Counted from the stretch's first letter, positions 17,046-25,723 are shown. The stretch is DNA of 64,000 bases from Mycolicibacterium anyangense (GCF_010731855.1 NZ_AP022620.1:3720001-3784000); one strand, 5' to 3'. Notes: generated from the sequence alone by a model not told the origin. Numbers and translations: made by a program.

Positions 17046-18554
17046 CTAGGCCCCCGCTGTGCAGGGCAGCCGCACCGTGAACTCGGTGCTGCCGGGTGTA
17101 CTGCGCAGGCCGATACTGCCGCCGTGCGCCTTCACGACCGCTGAGGCGATGGCCAGTCCGAGGCCGGTGGACCCGCCCTTGCGCGAGCGTGAGGTGTCAC
17201 CGCGGGCGAAGCGCTCGAACACTTCTGACTGCAGTTCGGTGGGGATACCGGGACCGTTGTCCACCACCCGCAACACGGCCGCGCCGGGTTCGGTATCCAG
17301 CGACAGCGTCACCAACGTCCCCGGCGGTGTATGAGTGCGGGCGTTGGCGAGCAGATTGGCCACCACCTGGTGCAGACGGGCGTCGTCACCGACGATATAG
17401 AGCGGATCCGGCGGCAGGTCGAGGTTCCAGCAGTGCTCGGGTCCTGCTGCATGGGCGTCACTGACGACGTCGGCCGAAAGCCGGGACAGGTCAACGGGTT
17501 CGCGCTCCAGCGGGCGCCCCGAGTCGAGGCGGGCCAACAGCAGCAGATCCTCCACCAGCTGGGTCATCCGCACGGCTTCGGACTCCACCCGCCCCATCGC
17601 GTGTGCGACGTCATCGGGCATCTGGTCGCGTTTGCGTTGCGCCAGTTCGGTGTAGCCGCGGATGGCGGCCAGCGGTGTGCGCAGCTCATGGCTGGCGTCG
17701 GCGACGAACTGCCGGACCCTGCTCTCACTGGCCTGACGGGTCGACAGCGCCGCCGAGATGTGCTCGAGCATCCGGTTGATGGCCAGACCGAGCCGCCCGA
17801 CCTCGGTGTGCGGGTTGGCGTCCGGCGGCGGAATACGCACGGGCAGTTGCACTTCGCCACGGTCCAGCGTCAGGTCGGCCACCGCCCCTGCGGCGTCCGC
17901 CACCCGGTTGAGCGGGGTCAGAGCACGCCGGATGATCAGCATCCCGGCCGTGGTCGCGATGATCATGGCGGCCGCGGTCACCACGGCGAAGATGAGTGCC
18001 ACCCGCAACAGAGTGCTGTCGACGTTGCGCATGCTCAACCCGATCACCAGGGTGTCCCCGGTCATCCTGCTGCGTGCGGCGATCACCCGGTAGCTGCCCA
18101 GCCCGTCGAGATCGACGGTGACCGAATGCCGTTGACCGACTGCGTCGGCAAGCTGCTGCTCGGCTTTCGGCGATAGTGCAAGGCGGACACCACCGGCCGC
18201 CAAGACCCCGGCGTTGGTGGCGACGCCGTCGCGGATCACGCCAGCGGCGAGCCCGATCGGCTGCCCCGGCGCGTCGAGGAACTGCGGGCCGGGACCGGGA
18301 CGGGGATAGTTCGGGCGGTCGCCGCTGCCCGGCAGCGAGCCCGGCGGCGGGGGGGGCAGCGGTTCGCCGTACATCATCGCCGCGCGGTGGGCGGTCTCGC
18401 GCAACTGTGCGTCGACCTCGCCGACCAGATACTGGTACTGGGCCACCAGGGTGATCGTGCCGATACCCAGGCAGACCGCCGCCAGCAGGCTGACCTGTCC
18501 GATGAGCAGCCGGGCGCTCAGCGACCAGGTGCTAGCACGCAGGTTTGAGAACAT
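17046..18554 (-). CDS. tcrY: Two-component sensor histidine kinase TcrY
   Basis: A 502-residue membrane kinase. It has TM1 (about 13-36), an extracytoplasmic sensor region with an unusual PPPPPPGS tract, TM2 (about 183-205), a HAMP linker, then the H-box SHELRTPL with the phosphoacceptor His289. The ATP-binding domain carries NLLANARTH, DNGPGIP and GLGLAIA. Its start overlaps the tcrX stop by 23 bp, so the two are translated together. The pair matches Rv3764c/Rv3765c of M. tuberculosis in position. The signal sensed is unknown; downstream glycosyltransferase genes suggest an envelope role. Confidence 0.92.
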   Translation of the reverse strand: MFSNLRASTWSLSARLLIGQVSLLAAVCLGIGTITLVAQYQYLVGEVDAQLRETAHRAAMMYGEPLPPPPPGSLPGSGDRPNYPRPGPGPQFLDAPGQPIGLAAGVIRDGVATNAGVLAAGGVRLALSPKAEQQLADAVGQRHSVTVDLDGLGSYRVIAARSRMTGDTLVIGLSMRNVDSTLLRVALIFAVVTAAAMIIATTAGMLIIRRALTPLNRVADAAGAVADLTLDRGEVQLPVRIPPPDANPHTEVGRLGLAINRMLEHISAALSTRQASESRVRQFVADASHELRTPLAAIRGYTELAQRKRDQMPDDVAHAMGRVESEAVRMTQLVEDLLLLARLDSGRPLEREPVDLSRLSADVVSDAHAAGPEHCWNLDLPPDPLYIVGDDARLHQVVANLLANARTHTPPGTLVTLSLDTEPGAAVLRVVDNGPGIPTELQSEVFERFARGDTSRSRKGGSTGLGLAIASAVVKAHGGSIGLRSTPGSTEFTVRLPCTAGA

Positions 18555-19266
18555 AACCCGCGCCGCGAAGCGTATGGATCATCGGTTCGCGGCCGCTGTC
18601 GATCTTCTTGCGCAGATACGAGATGTACAGCTCGACGATGTTGGACCGGCCGCCGAAGTCGTAACTCCACACCCGGTCCAGGATCTGGGCCTTCGACAAC
18701 ACCCGCTTGGGATTACGCATCAGGAACCGCAGCAGTTCGAACTCGGTGGACGTCAGCGCGATCGGGGCGCCCGCGCGGGTCACCTCGTGGCTGTCTTCGT
18801 CCAGGACCAGATCGCCGACGACGATCTGGGCGCCGCTGTCCTCGGTGGTGACACCGGTCCGCCGCAGCAGGGCTCGCAGCCGCAGCACGACCTCCTCGAT
18901 GGAGAACGGCTTGGTCACGTAGTCGTCGCCGCCGGCGGTCAGACCCGCGATCCGGTCTTCCACCGCATCTTTGGCCGTGAGCAGCAGGACCGGCAGGCTC
19001 GGGCTCTGCTCGCGGAGCCGGCGCAGGACATCGAGTCCGCTCATATCGGGCAGCATGATGTCGAGCACTACCGCGTCGGGGCGGGCGGTGCGCGCGGCGG
19101 AGATGGCCGAGGCGCCGTCGGCGGCCGTGGTGATGTTCCAGCCCTCGTAGCGCAGGGCCATCGAGACCATCTCGGCGAGCACCGCCTCGTCGTCGACCAC
19201 CAGGACATTGATCGGGTTGCCGTCGGCGCGCCGCATCACCACACGATCGGCCGAAGAAGACGTCAT
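18532..19266 (-). CDS. tcrX: OmpR/PhoB-family response regulator TcrX
   Basis: A 244-residue response regulator. The receiver has acidic residues D25/D26, the phosphoacceptor D69 in LDIMLPD, and K119 in DDYVTKPF. The C-terminal winged helix contains LTSTEFELLRFL, SNIVELYISYLRKKID and the closing RGAGYVLK. The ATG at 19266 was chosen because a -10 element CATACT ends 6 nt upstream, giving a leaderless message. Two direct repeats lie just upstream of that promoter, consistent with self-regulation. Its partner kinase gene overlaps it by 23 bp. Confidence 0.92.
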   Translation of the reverse strand: MTSSSADRVVMRRADGNPINVLVVDDEAVLAEMVSMALRYEGWNITTAADGASAISAARTARPDAVVLDIMLPDMSGLDVLRRLREQSPSLPVLLLTAKDAVEDRIAGLTAGGDDYVTKPFSIEEVVLRLRALLRRTGVTTEDSGAQIVVGDLVLDEDSHEVTRAGAPIALTSTEFELLRFLMRNPKRVLSKAQILDRVWSYDFGGRSNIVELYISYLRKKIDSGREPMIHTLRGAGYVLKPAC

Positions 19267-19296
19267 AAGTCCAGTATGGGACGAGCCATGAGCCGA

Positions 19297-19315
19297 CCCT
19301 ATGCAATCCCTATGC
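19297..19315. promoter_or_regulatory. Probable TcrX-binding direct repeats at the tcrX promoter
   Basis: CCCTATGC occurs at 19297-19304 and again at 19308-19315, a period of exactly 11 bp. On the tcrX strand the repeats lie about 31-49 bp before the proposed start site at 19266, the usual position for an OmpR-family activator beside a -10 element. A related inverted copy, GCATAGAG, is at 19337-19344, nearer the divergent gene. TcrX is the obvious candidate, but binding is inferred. Confidence 0.55.
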
Positions 19316-19398
19316 TCCGGCTGTGAAAGCCGGACCGCATAGAGCGTCCCGATCACGGCCACAGCGGCCGCTCATGTTGACCGCCCACGGTGGACGGT

Positions 19399-19914
19399 AT
19401 GACTGACGGTATGACTGGTGAACACGACGCGGTCGGGCACGACGACGTGTGGGGAGCCCCGGCGGCCCGGCCGCCGGCCTGGTCCACTCGCACCACGCTG
19501 ACCGCCGTCGCCATCGCTGGTGCGCTCGCCGTCGCGGGCGGCCTCGTCATCCATGCCGCGACCGGCGTCTCCCACGATGGCGGGCCCGGCCGGATGGGCG
19601 GGGCCGGGTGGGCGCCGGGTGGACCGGGATTCCCCGGTGACAGCACCCGCCCGGTCCACAGCGAGTCCGTCGTCCCCGACGGCAAGGGCGGCTTCACCAC
19701 CGAGCTGAGCCAGACCGGCAACGTCACTGCCGCCACCGACACCTCGATCACGGTGCGCAGCGCCGACGGCTACACGCAGACCTTCCGCATCGATCCCGAG
19801 ACCCGCCAGCCGCGCGCAGCCCTGCATTCTGGCGACGAAGTCACGGTGCGGGGTACCAGGGCAGCCGGGGTCAACGGAACCGCGAACGCCACGGCGGTGC
19901 TACCGGCCCGATAG
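19399..19914 (+). CDS. Membrane-anchored protein with DUF5666-like OB-fold domain
   Basis: A 171-residue protein with a His/Asp-containing cytoplasmic head, one transmembrane helix (about 33-52), a Gly/Pro-rich linker and an extracytoplasmic beta-rich domain. That domain includes GNVTAATDTSITVRSADGYT and SGDEVTVRGTRA, resembling the DUF5666 OB-fold. Starts at 19390 (GTG), 19399 and 19411 are possible; 19399 is a compromise. It is divergent from tcrX across a 132-bp region holding the direct repeats, so it may be a TcrX target. Function is unknown. Confidence 0.65.
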   Translation: MTDGMTGEHDAVGHDDVWGAPAARPPAWSTRTTLTAVAIAGALAVAGGLVIHAATGVSHDGGPGRMGGAGWAPGGPGFPGDSTRPVHSESVVPDGKGGFTTELSQTGNVTAATDTSITVRSADGYTQTFRIDPETRQPRAALHSGDEVTVRGTRAAGVNGTANATAVLPAR

Positions 19915-19939
19915 GCCGGGCGTTCCTACAATTGCCTCG

Positions 19940-20302
19940 ATGAGTTTCTTCGAGGTCATCGAGATAGTCGGCAAGACGATCGACGGGGTCGGCGTCGCCG
20001 TCATCGCCTTGGGCGCATTGATCTCGGCCGCCGGAGTGGTCCCCCGGCTGAAATCCGGCGCCGCCTACCGGGTGTTCCGCGAACAGCTGGGCCGGTCCAT
20101 CCTGCTCGGCCTGGAGTTCCTGGTCGCCGCCGACATCATCCGCACGGTGGCGGTCACCCCGGACGCCCGCAGTGTCGCGGTGCTCGGCGGCATCGTGCTG
20201 ATCCGGACGTTCCTCAGCTTCTCGTTGCAGTTGGAGGTCACCGGCTACTGGCCGTGGCAGAAGGCTCGCCAGCAGCAGGACGCGGCTGCGGCCACTCGAT
20301 GA
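19940..20302 (+). CDS. DUF1622 family membrane protein
   Basis: A 120-residue integral membrane protein with about three helices (15-35, 55-73, 80-100). The LGRSILLGLEFLVAADIIRT and LGGIVLIRTFLSFSLQLE segments are typical of DUF1622. Its stop codon overlaps the ATG of the ThrE-like gene (ATGA), so the two are translationally coupled. No function has been assigned to the family that I can support from sequence. Confidence 0.8.
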   Translation: MSFFEVIEIVGKTIDGVGVAVIALGALISAAGVVPRLKSGAAYRVFREQLGRSILLGLEFLVAADIIRTVAVTPDARSVAVLGGIVLIRTFLSFSLQLEVTGYWPWQKARQQQDAAAATR

Positions 20303-21618
20303 CCAAGGAGACACGGCGGGCGCGCCGCAAGCGATGGTTCGACGCGGTGCGCAAGACTCCCCCGGAACCACTGGGACCGCCCGATACCCACGATCAGGTC
20401 GAGATCGCCGCGATGCTTCGGGCGATCGGCATCGCCCTGGTGGAGGTGGAGCAGCCTACCCAACTGGTGGAAGGCCGCCTGCTGCAGATCGCCGCGCAAT
20501 ACACCAGCGAACCGGTGCGGGTGGTGGTACTGCCGACGATGCTGATGATCCAGGTCGGCACCATCGCCTACCAGGTCGACGGGTCAACCCACTCGTCACT
20601 GCAGCTCGACATGGCCGGGCGCATCGACGATATCGCCAGCCTGGCGGCTGTCGGTGCGATCACCCCGGCCGATGCGGTCGCCGAGATCGAGGCGGCCCGC
20701 ACCCTCCAGCCCCGATACGGACCGATCGCCACGACGATCGGATACGCCGTCACCACCGTGGGATTCGGCATGGTGATCAACCCGACGTGGGCGTCGCTGC
20801 CCGGCTATCTGTTCCTCGGCCTGGTCGTGGGCGCCATCGTTCAGTTGGGTCGACCGTTCCCGGGCCTGAATCCGATGCTACCGACGCTGTCCGCCACCAT
20901 CGTCACGGTCCTGGCCACCTGGTTCGTCGCCGACACCGCGAACGACGGCCTCCTTCGGGTGATCGCGCCGGCGCTGGTGGCGACACTGCCTGGCATGGCC
21001 TTGACCATTGGCGCGATGGAACTTGCTGCCTCACAGATCATTTCGGGAGCCAGCCGGCTGATGTACGGGATGGCACAGTTGGCGTTGCTGGTATTCGGCG
21101 TGGCCCTGGGCGTTCAGGTGGCGGGCGAGGTGTACCCGCAGAGTCCGTCGGCCCAGATGGGTCCATGGTCGTTGTACGTGGCGATCGTTGTGGTGGGAAT
21201 CGGTCTCTACGTCTACCTGTCCGCTCCGCGTGGATCCCTGTTGTGGCTGATCGCTGCGATTGCCGTGGCCCTGGTAGGACAGGAACTGGCCGGCAAGGTC
21301 ATGTCCGCGGCCCACTCGGGTTTCGTCGGTGCCATCCTGGTGGTGCCCTTCGCGATGCTGGCCGCCCGGATCAAGACCGCGCCACCGGCCGTCGTCATGA
21401 TGCTCGCGGCGTTCTGGTCGTTGGTGCCGGGTGCGCTGAGCTTCGAGTCGGTGAGCCAAGCCGCCTCAGGAGGCAACGTCGGGGTGTCCAGCTTGGGCGC
21501 TACCGGTGCCGCGATTCTGTCGATCGCGTTGGGTACGGTGGTTGGTTGGAGCGTGTTCCACACCATCGACAGCAAGTTGCCATGGCCGAAAGGACTGGAC
21601 CAACCAACCGTACGGTAG
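20299..21618 (+). CDS. ThrE-family threonine/serine exporter-like permease
   Basis: A 439-residue permease fusing the two ThrE halves. The soluble N-terminal part (about 1-150) contains the DUF1212-type domain with PTMLMIQVG. The hydrophobic remainder has about ten helices, including GRPFPGLNPMLPTLSA and the SLVPGALSFESV segment of the ThrE_2 half. The Corynebacterium homolog exports threonine and serine. The ATG overlaps the DUF1622 stop. Its 3' end lies inside the palindromic operator of the next operon. Confidence 0.85.
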   Translation: MTKETRRARRKRWFDAVRKTPPEPLGPPDTHDQVEIAAMLRAIGIALVEVEQPTQLVEGRLLQIAAQYTSEPVRVVVLPTMLMIQVGTIAYQVDGSTHSSLQLDMAGRIDDIASLAAVGAITPADAVAEIEAARTLQPRYGPIATTIGYAVTTVGFGMVINPTWASLPGYLFLGLVVGAIVQLGRPFPGLNPMLPTLSATIVTVLATWFVADTANDGLLRVIAPALVATLPGMALTIGAMELAASQIISGASRLMYGMAQLALLVFGVALGVQVAGEVYPQSPSAQMGPWSLYVAIVVVGIGLYVYLSAPRGSLLWLIAAIAVALVGQELAGKVMSAAHSGFVGAILVVPFAMLAARIKTAPPAVVMMLAAFWSLVPGALSFESVSQAASGGNVGVSSLGATGAAILSIALGTVVGWSVFHTIDSKLPWPKGLDQPTVR

Positions 21619-21621
21619 GTT
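21602..21621. promoter_or_regulatory. Palindromic operator overlapping the -10 of the APH/acyl-CoA dehydrogenase/SDR operon
   Basis: A 20-bp site with the perfect core ACCGTACGGT flanked by AACCA and AGGTT, mismatched only at one symmetric pair. The right end TAGGTT (21616-21621) reads as a -10 element exactly 7 nt before the GTG at 21629. Repressor binding would therefore block transcription of a leaderless message. The symmetry and size suit a TetR-family repressor, but no such gene lies nearby. Confidence 0.6.
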
Positions 21622-21628
21622 CACCGGC

Positions 21629-22657
21629 GTGGACAACCTGACCGCAGTAGCCGACTGGATGTCGGAACAGGGGCTCGGCGAGGGCCCGATCGACGACGTC
21701 GTCGAGATCGTCGGCGGCACCCAGAACGTCATGCTGCGATTCAGCAGAGCCGGTCGCGACTACGTCTTCCGGCGCGGGCCCCGGCATCTGCGGCCGATCA
21801 GCAACAAGGTGATCCTGCGCGAGACCCGGGTACTGAGCGCACTGGCCGACACCGATGTTCCACACCCTCACCTGATCGCGGTGTGCGAGGACACCTCGGT
21901 GCTCGGCGACGCCGTGTTCTACCTGATGGAACCCATCGACGGGTTCAACGCCGGCGCCGCACTGCCCGCGCTGCATGCTGGCGACGGGGCCATCCGGCAC
22001 GAGATGGGACTGTCGATGGCCGAGGCGGTGGCCCGGCTGGGAGCGGTGGACCACGTGGCGGTGGGTCTGTCAGATTTCGGCAAAGCCGACGGATTCCTGG
22101 AACGCCAAGTGCCGAGATGGCTTTCAGAGCTCGAGTCCTACCGCGGCTTCGACAACTACGACGGACCCGACATCGGCGATGTCGACGCGGTGGCGACCTG
22201 GCTGCAGCAGCACCAGCCGTCGTCCTGGAAGCCCGGCATCATGCACGGTGATTATCACGCCGCCAATGTGATGTTCTCGCCCACCGGACCGGAGGTGGTG
22301 GCCATCGTCGACTGGGAGATGTGCACCATCGGCGATCCCCTCCTGGACCTCGGCTGGATGCTGGCGACGTGGTACGACCCCGACCACGACTCGGTTCTCA
22401 CCAACGTGCTGATGGACGCCGGAGACCTGGCCAGCCCCGAGGAACTGGTGGCACGCTACGCGCAGAACACCACCCGAGACCTGTCCGGCATCGACTGGTA
22501 CACGGTGCTGGCCTGTTTCAAACTCGGCATCATCCTGGAGGGATCGAACGCTCGGGCGGCAGCAGGCCTGGCGCCCAAGGAAATTGGTGATCGCCTACAC
22601 AATGCAACGGTGCAATTGTTCCAGCGGGCACTGGCAATCATGGAGGGACAACGATGA
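21629..22657 (+). CDS. APH/ACAD10-type phosphotransferase family protein
   Basis: A 342-residue APH-fold protein. The nucleotide loop GGTQNVM lies near 29, the catalytic HGDYHAANV starts at H206, and the metal motif DWEMCTIGDP starts at D228. It is a paralog of the protein at 648-1694. The GTG at 21629 follows a TAGGTT -10 element by 7 nt. It is the first gene of a three-gene operon with ATGA overlaps to an acyl-CoA dehydrogenase and an SDR. This arrangement resembles the kinase plus dehydrogenase logic of ACAD10/11, which removes 4-hydroxyl groups from acyl-CoAs. The substrate is inferred. Confidence 0.86.
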   Translation: MDNLTAVADWMSEQGLGEGPIDDVVEIVGGTQNVMLRFSRAGRDYVFRRGPRHLRPISNKVILRETRVLSALADTDVPHPHLIAVCEDTSVLGDAVFYLMEPIDGFNAGAALPALHAGDGAIRHEMGLSMAEAVARLGAVDHVAVGLSDFGKADGFLERQVPRWLSELESYRGFDNYDGPDIGDVDAVATWLQQHQPSSWKPGIMHGDYHAANVMFSPTGPEVVAIVDWEMCTIGDPLLDLGWMLATWYDPDHDSVLTNVLMDAGDLASPEELVARYAQNTTRDLSGIDWYTVLACFKLGIILEGSNARAAAGLAPKEIGDRLHNATVQLFQRALAIMEGQR

Positions 22658-23835
22658 TCGATTTCGAGATTCCAGACGACCTGGCCGCCCTGCGCGACGA
22701 GATCCGCAGCTTTGTCGTCGACAAGATCGTGCCCTTCGAGCGCGACCCGCGACTCACCCGGCACGGCCCCAACGAGGAGCTGCGCTCCGAACTGGTCGAG
22801 CTGGCCCGCGAGGCTGGACTGCTGACGTTCCAGGCACCGCATCGGTTCGGCGGCCGCGAGCCCTCGCACCGCGAACAGGCGGTGCTGTTCGAGGCGGCCG
22901 GTTGGTCGACACTGGGCCCGGTCGCCCTGAACTGCGCGGCACCTGACGAGGGCAACATGTTCGTGCTGTCCAAGATCGCCAACCCCGAACAGGTGGAGAA
23001 GTTCCTGGTCCCGGTCATCGAGGGCCGGCAGCGGTCGGTATTCGCGATGACCGAACCCGGCGGTGCCGGTTCGGACCCCGGCCAGCTGGCCACCGAAGCG
23101 GTGTTCGACGGCACCGACTACGTGATCAACGGCCGCAAGTGGCTGATCACCGGTGCGAACGGGGCTCGAACCTGGATCATCATGGCGCGCGTGGCACCGA
23201 ACCCGCACGGGGCCGACGGTCCCACCCTGTTCCTGTGCGACGGCCAGACGCCCGGTATCGAACTCGAACGCGTGATGGACACGATGGACCGCAATTACGT
23301 CGAGGGTCACGGCGTCGTGCGGTTCAACGACCTGCGACTGCCCGCCTCGGCGGTCCTCGGCGAGGTGGGACAGGCCCTGCGCTATGCCCAATTGCGTTTG
23401 ACCCCAGCGCGATTGACGCATTGCATGCGGTGGCTGGGCGCGGCCTCGCGGGCGCATTCCATCGCGGTCGACCATGCTCGCACCCGCACCGGTTTCGGCA
23501 AACCGCTCGGCGAGCACCAGGGTGTGGGCTTCATGATCGCCGACAACGAGATCGCCCTGCAGCAGTGCCGCTTGGCGATCTGGTGGGCCTGCTGGGCGCT
23601 GGACACCGGCGCCAAGGGCCGGCACGAAAGCTCGATGGTGAAGGCCTACGTGTCCGAGGAACTGTTCAAGGTGGCCGACCGCTGTGTGCAGATCCTGGGC
23701 GGCATGGGCATCTCCGACGAGACCCCGGTCGGCATGATCTTCTCCGATATGCGCGCCTTCCGGCTCTATGACGGACCCACCGAGGTGCACAAGTACGCGA
23801 TCGCCCGCCAGGTGCTGAGGAGCCCCCAAGCATGA
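22654..23835 (+). CDS. Acyl-CoA dehydrogenase
   Basis: A 393-residue flavoprotein of the acyl-CoA dehydrogenase family, closest to the ACAD10/11 group. It has [13 protein letters not shown] for flavin and substrate contacts, [17 protein letters not shown], the [14 protein letters not shown] segment, [13 protein letters not shown], and the C-terminal [13 protein letters not shown]. Its ATG overlaps the upstream kinase-like gene by 4 bp, and its last codon overlaps the SDR start in the same way. It should introduce a double bond or act on the phosphorylated hydroxyacyl-CoA made by its neighbour. Confidence 0.92.
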   Translation: MIDFEIPDDLAALRDEIRSFVVDKIVPFERDPRLTRHGPNEELRSELVELAREAGLLTFQAPHRFGGREPSHREQAVLFEAAGWSTLGPVALNCAAPDEGNMFVLSKIANPEQVEKFLVPVIEGRQRSVFAMTEPGGAGSDPGQLATEAVFDGTDYVINGRKWLITGANGARTWIIMARVAPNPHGADGPTLFLCDGQTPGIELERVMDTMDRNYVEGHGVVRFNDLRLPASAVLGEVGQALRYAQLRLTPARLTHCMRWLGAASRAHSIAVDHARTRTGFGKPLGEHQGVGFMIADNEIALQQCRLAIWWACWALDTGAKGRHESSMVKAYVSEELFKVADRCVQILGGMGISDETPVGMIFSDMRAFRLYDGPTEVHKYAIARQVLRSPQA

Positions 23836-24593
23836 GCATTCTCGATTCCTTCCGCCTCGACGACAAGGTCGTCGTCGTCACCGGCGCCTCTTCCGGCCTC
23901 GGGGTGTCCTTCGCGCAGGCCTTCGCGCAGGCAGGTGCCGATCTGGTGCTCGGCGCGCGGCGGCTCGAGCAACTGGCGGCGACCGCCGCGTTGGTCGAGG
24001 GGGCGGGCCGCCGGGTGTACACCCGCAAGACCGACGTGGCCGATCCCGAGCAGTGCCAGCAACTTGTCGACTCGGCGGTCGAGCAGTTCGGCCGAGTGGA
24101 CGTGCTGATCAACAACGCCGGCATCGGGGCAGCTGTCCCCGCCACCCGGGAGGCACCCGAGCATTTCCGCAAGGTCGTCGACGTCAACCTCAACGGTTCG
24201 TACTGGATGGCTCAGGCCTGCGGCCGGGTGATGCAGCCGGGGAGCTCGATCATCAACATCGCGAGCATACTGGGGATCACCACCGCCGGCCTGCCGCAGG
24301 CCGCCTACGCCGCATCGAAGGCCGGTGTCATCGGCCTGACCCGCGACCTGGCCCAACAGTGGGGATCGCGTAAAGGAATTCGGGTCAATGCGCTGGCGCC
24401 GGGATTCTTCAAGAGCGAGATGACCGACGAGTACCAGCCCGGCTACCTGGACAGCCAGCTGCCGCGGGTGCTGCTGGGCCGCACGGGCGATCCCGACGAG
24501 CTCGCCGCAACCGCGGTGTGGCTGGCCTCGCCCGCTGCCGGATACGTCACCGGCCAAACGATCGTGGTCGACGGGGGTTTGACGGTCACGTAA
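23832..24593 (+). CDS. SDR family NAD(P)-dependent oxidoreductase
   Basis: A 253-residue classical SDR: cofactor motif [13 protein letters not shown], Ser in NIASILG, and catalytic YAASKAG. Its C-terminus is [10 protein letters not shown], as in FabG-like enzymes. Its start overlaps the acyl-CoA dehydrogenase stop by ATGA. It probably oxidises or reduces a 3-hydroxy- or ketoacyl-CoA in the same pathway. Confidence 0.9.
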   Translation: MSILDSFRLDDKVVVVTGASSGLGVSFAQAFAQAGADLVLGARRLEQLAATAALVEGAGRRVYTRKTDVADPEQCQQLVDSAVEQFGRVDVLINNAGIGAAVPATREAPEHFRKVVDVNLNGSYWMAQACGRVMQPGSSIINIASILGITTAGLPQAAYAASKAGVIGLTRDLAQQWGSRKGIRVNALAPGFFKSEMTDEYQPGYLDSQLPRVLLGRTGDPDELAATAVWLASPAAGYVTGQTIVVDGGLTVT

Positions 24594-24693
24594 GTGGAAT
24601 GTCACGCGACGATGGAGCTATTGCGTCGGTTGTCGCGATCTCAGCAAATTCACGGCAAACGGCAGTACTCTCCTCAGAAGAGTCTGAAACTCT

Positions 24694-24699
24694 AGGCTG
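24694..24699 (+). promoter_or_regulatory. Possible -10 element (TAGGCT) for the small membrane protein gene
   Basis: TAGGCT lies 30 bp before the GTG at 24730, leaving room for the GAGAGG ribosome-binding site. A weak inverted repeat (AGAGT/ACTCT, 24679-24693) adjoins it. The rest of 24594-24729 shows nothing else I can identify. Confidence 0.3.
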
Positions 24700-24729
24700 A
24701 GTAGTTGTCGAGCCGAGAGGTGGCGTCCC

Positions 24730-24990
24730 GTGTGGATAGCGCTGTATCTCGTACCGGCGATCGGCGTCGCGATCGCCACCTGGTGCGTGAGCACGCGCTT
24801 CGACTCTTTCGATCCGCCCAACGAGGTGGTCCGCGCCATCGCCGCCGGCATCGCCGGCGCGCTGTGGCCGCTGGTCCTGGTGGGCCTGGGTCAGCTGCAG
24901 GCAATTCGCTTTACCGCGCACCGATTCCGCACTGCGGGCAAAGCGCCCCAGTGGTCGGACCTGCCCGCCGAGCTGCATACCCACCCCTGA
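24730..24990 (+). CDS. Small membrane protein, function unknown
   Basis: An 86-residue protein with two hydrophobic helices (about 2-20 and 38-57) separated by a short loop with FDSFDPPNEVVRA, and a hydrophilic tail. GAGAGG about 9 nt before the GTG supports the start. It stands alone between the SDR and the small secreted protein gene. I do not recognise the family. Confidence 0.6.
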   Translation: MWIALYLVPAIGVAIATWCVSTRFDSFDPPNEVVRAIAAGIAGALWPLVLVGLGQLQAIRFTAHRFRTAGKAPQWSDLPAELHTHP

Positions 24991-25065
24991 CCGTCCGGGC
25001 GTGCGTTGCACCGGTCGTTTACCGGAAAACCTCCCGGCCGCCTGGAAGTGGGCGACGATAGCGGG

Positions 25066-25356
25066 ATGACACGTGCACGGGCAGTGGCGCTGGCCCTGTT
25101 GACGGTAGCCGGACTGTCTCTTTCCACCGCGGCGACGGCGGTGGCCGACGACTCCGGAAGCGGCCTGCTGTGGCCCGACCCGAACGAGCCGTACTACTGG
25201 GATGCCAACGAGAACGCCCAAGGCACCGGCCCGGCACCGCTGCCTACCGATGACCTGTACTGGAAAGAGGGCGAGAACGCCGGCGGAACCGGCAATGTGC
25301 CGCAGCCGAACGTTCCGCAGTACACCGACATGGGCCCCAACGCCGGCGCCTACTGA
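25066..25356 (+). CDS. Small secreted protein with a duplicated YW-EN-GTG motif
   Basis: A 96-residue preprotein with a clear Sec signal: basic MTRARA, a hydrophobic core to about residue 22, and a likely cleavage site after A27 (AVA/DD). The mature part of about 69 residues is acidic and Pro/Asn-rich. It contains a duplicated unit: YYWDANENAQGTG and LYWKEGENAGGTG, each followed by a Pro-containing tail. No Cys remains in the mature form. I do not recognise the family. Confidence 0.65.
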   Translation: MTRARAVALALLTVAGLSLSTAATAVADDSGSGLLWPDPNEPYYWDANENAQGTGPAPLPTDDLYWKEGENAGGTGNVPQPNVPQYTDMGPNAGAY

Positions 25357-25378
25357 GCCCGGCTTGAATTCTGCCGAG

Positions 25379-25451
25379 TGCGCCCGAAGGGATTCGAACC
25401 CCTAACCTTCTGATCCGTAGTCAGATGCTCTATCCGTTGAGCTACGGGCGC
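25379..25451 (-). tRNA. tRNA-Arg(ACG)
   Basis: A complete 73-nt cloverleaf on the minus strand. The acceptor arms GCGCCCG/CGGGCGC pair fully. The D-arm contains TAGCTCA, the anticodon loop is CTACGGA, and the T-arm has GGTTCGAATCC. The 3' CCA is not encoded. Confidence 0.95.
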
Positions 25452-25491
25452 CGTCATCTTCAGTTGTTCGTGGCCGACGAGTCAGCCGCGG

Positions 25492-25580
25492 CGGAGGCGA
25501 GAGGATTTGAACCTCCGGTCCCCTGTAAGGGGGACAACTCATTAGCAGTGAGTCCCATTCGGCCGCTCTGGCACGCCTCC
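25492..25580 (-). tRNA. tRNA-Ser(GCT)
   Basis: An 89-nt class II tRNA on the minus strand. The acceptor arms GGAGGCG/CGCCTCC pair fully and the anticodon loop is CTGCTAA. A long variable arm with paired CCCC and GGGG tracts identifies serine. The discriminator is G. It lies 40 bp from tRNA-Arg. Confidence 0.95.
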
Positions 25581-25710
25581 TGAACCATCTGAGCGTACCG
25601 AAGTCCCGTGAAGGCCCTCAGATCCGCCGATCCGACAGAGTACACAGCCGGGATCGCCGATGGCAAAGCGGTTCCCTCGACCGAGGCGGAGCGGCCCGCG
25701 CCCGCCCCCC

Positions 25711-25716
25711 TAGACT
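25711..25716 (+). promoter_or_regulatory. -10 element (TAGACT) of hisC2
   Basis: TAGACT ends 7 nt before the GTG at 25724, the leaderless spacing seen repeatedly in this window. Confidence 0.5.
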
Positions 25717-25723
25717 TGGTCGG

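Noticed and set aside
24679..24693. AGAGT/ACTCT inverted repeat after the SDR gene
   Set aside because: Only 5-bp arms and no T-run, so neither a convincing terminator nor operator.
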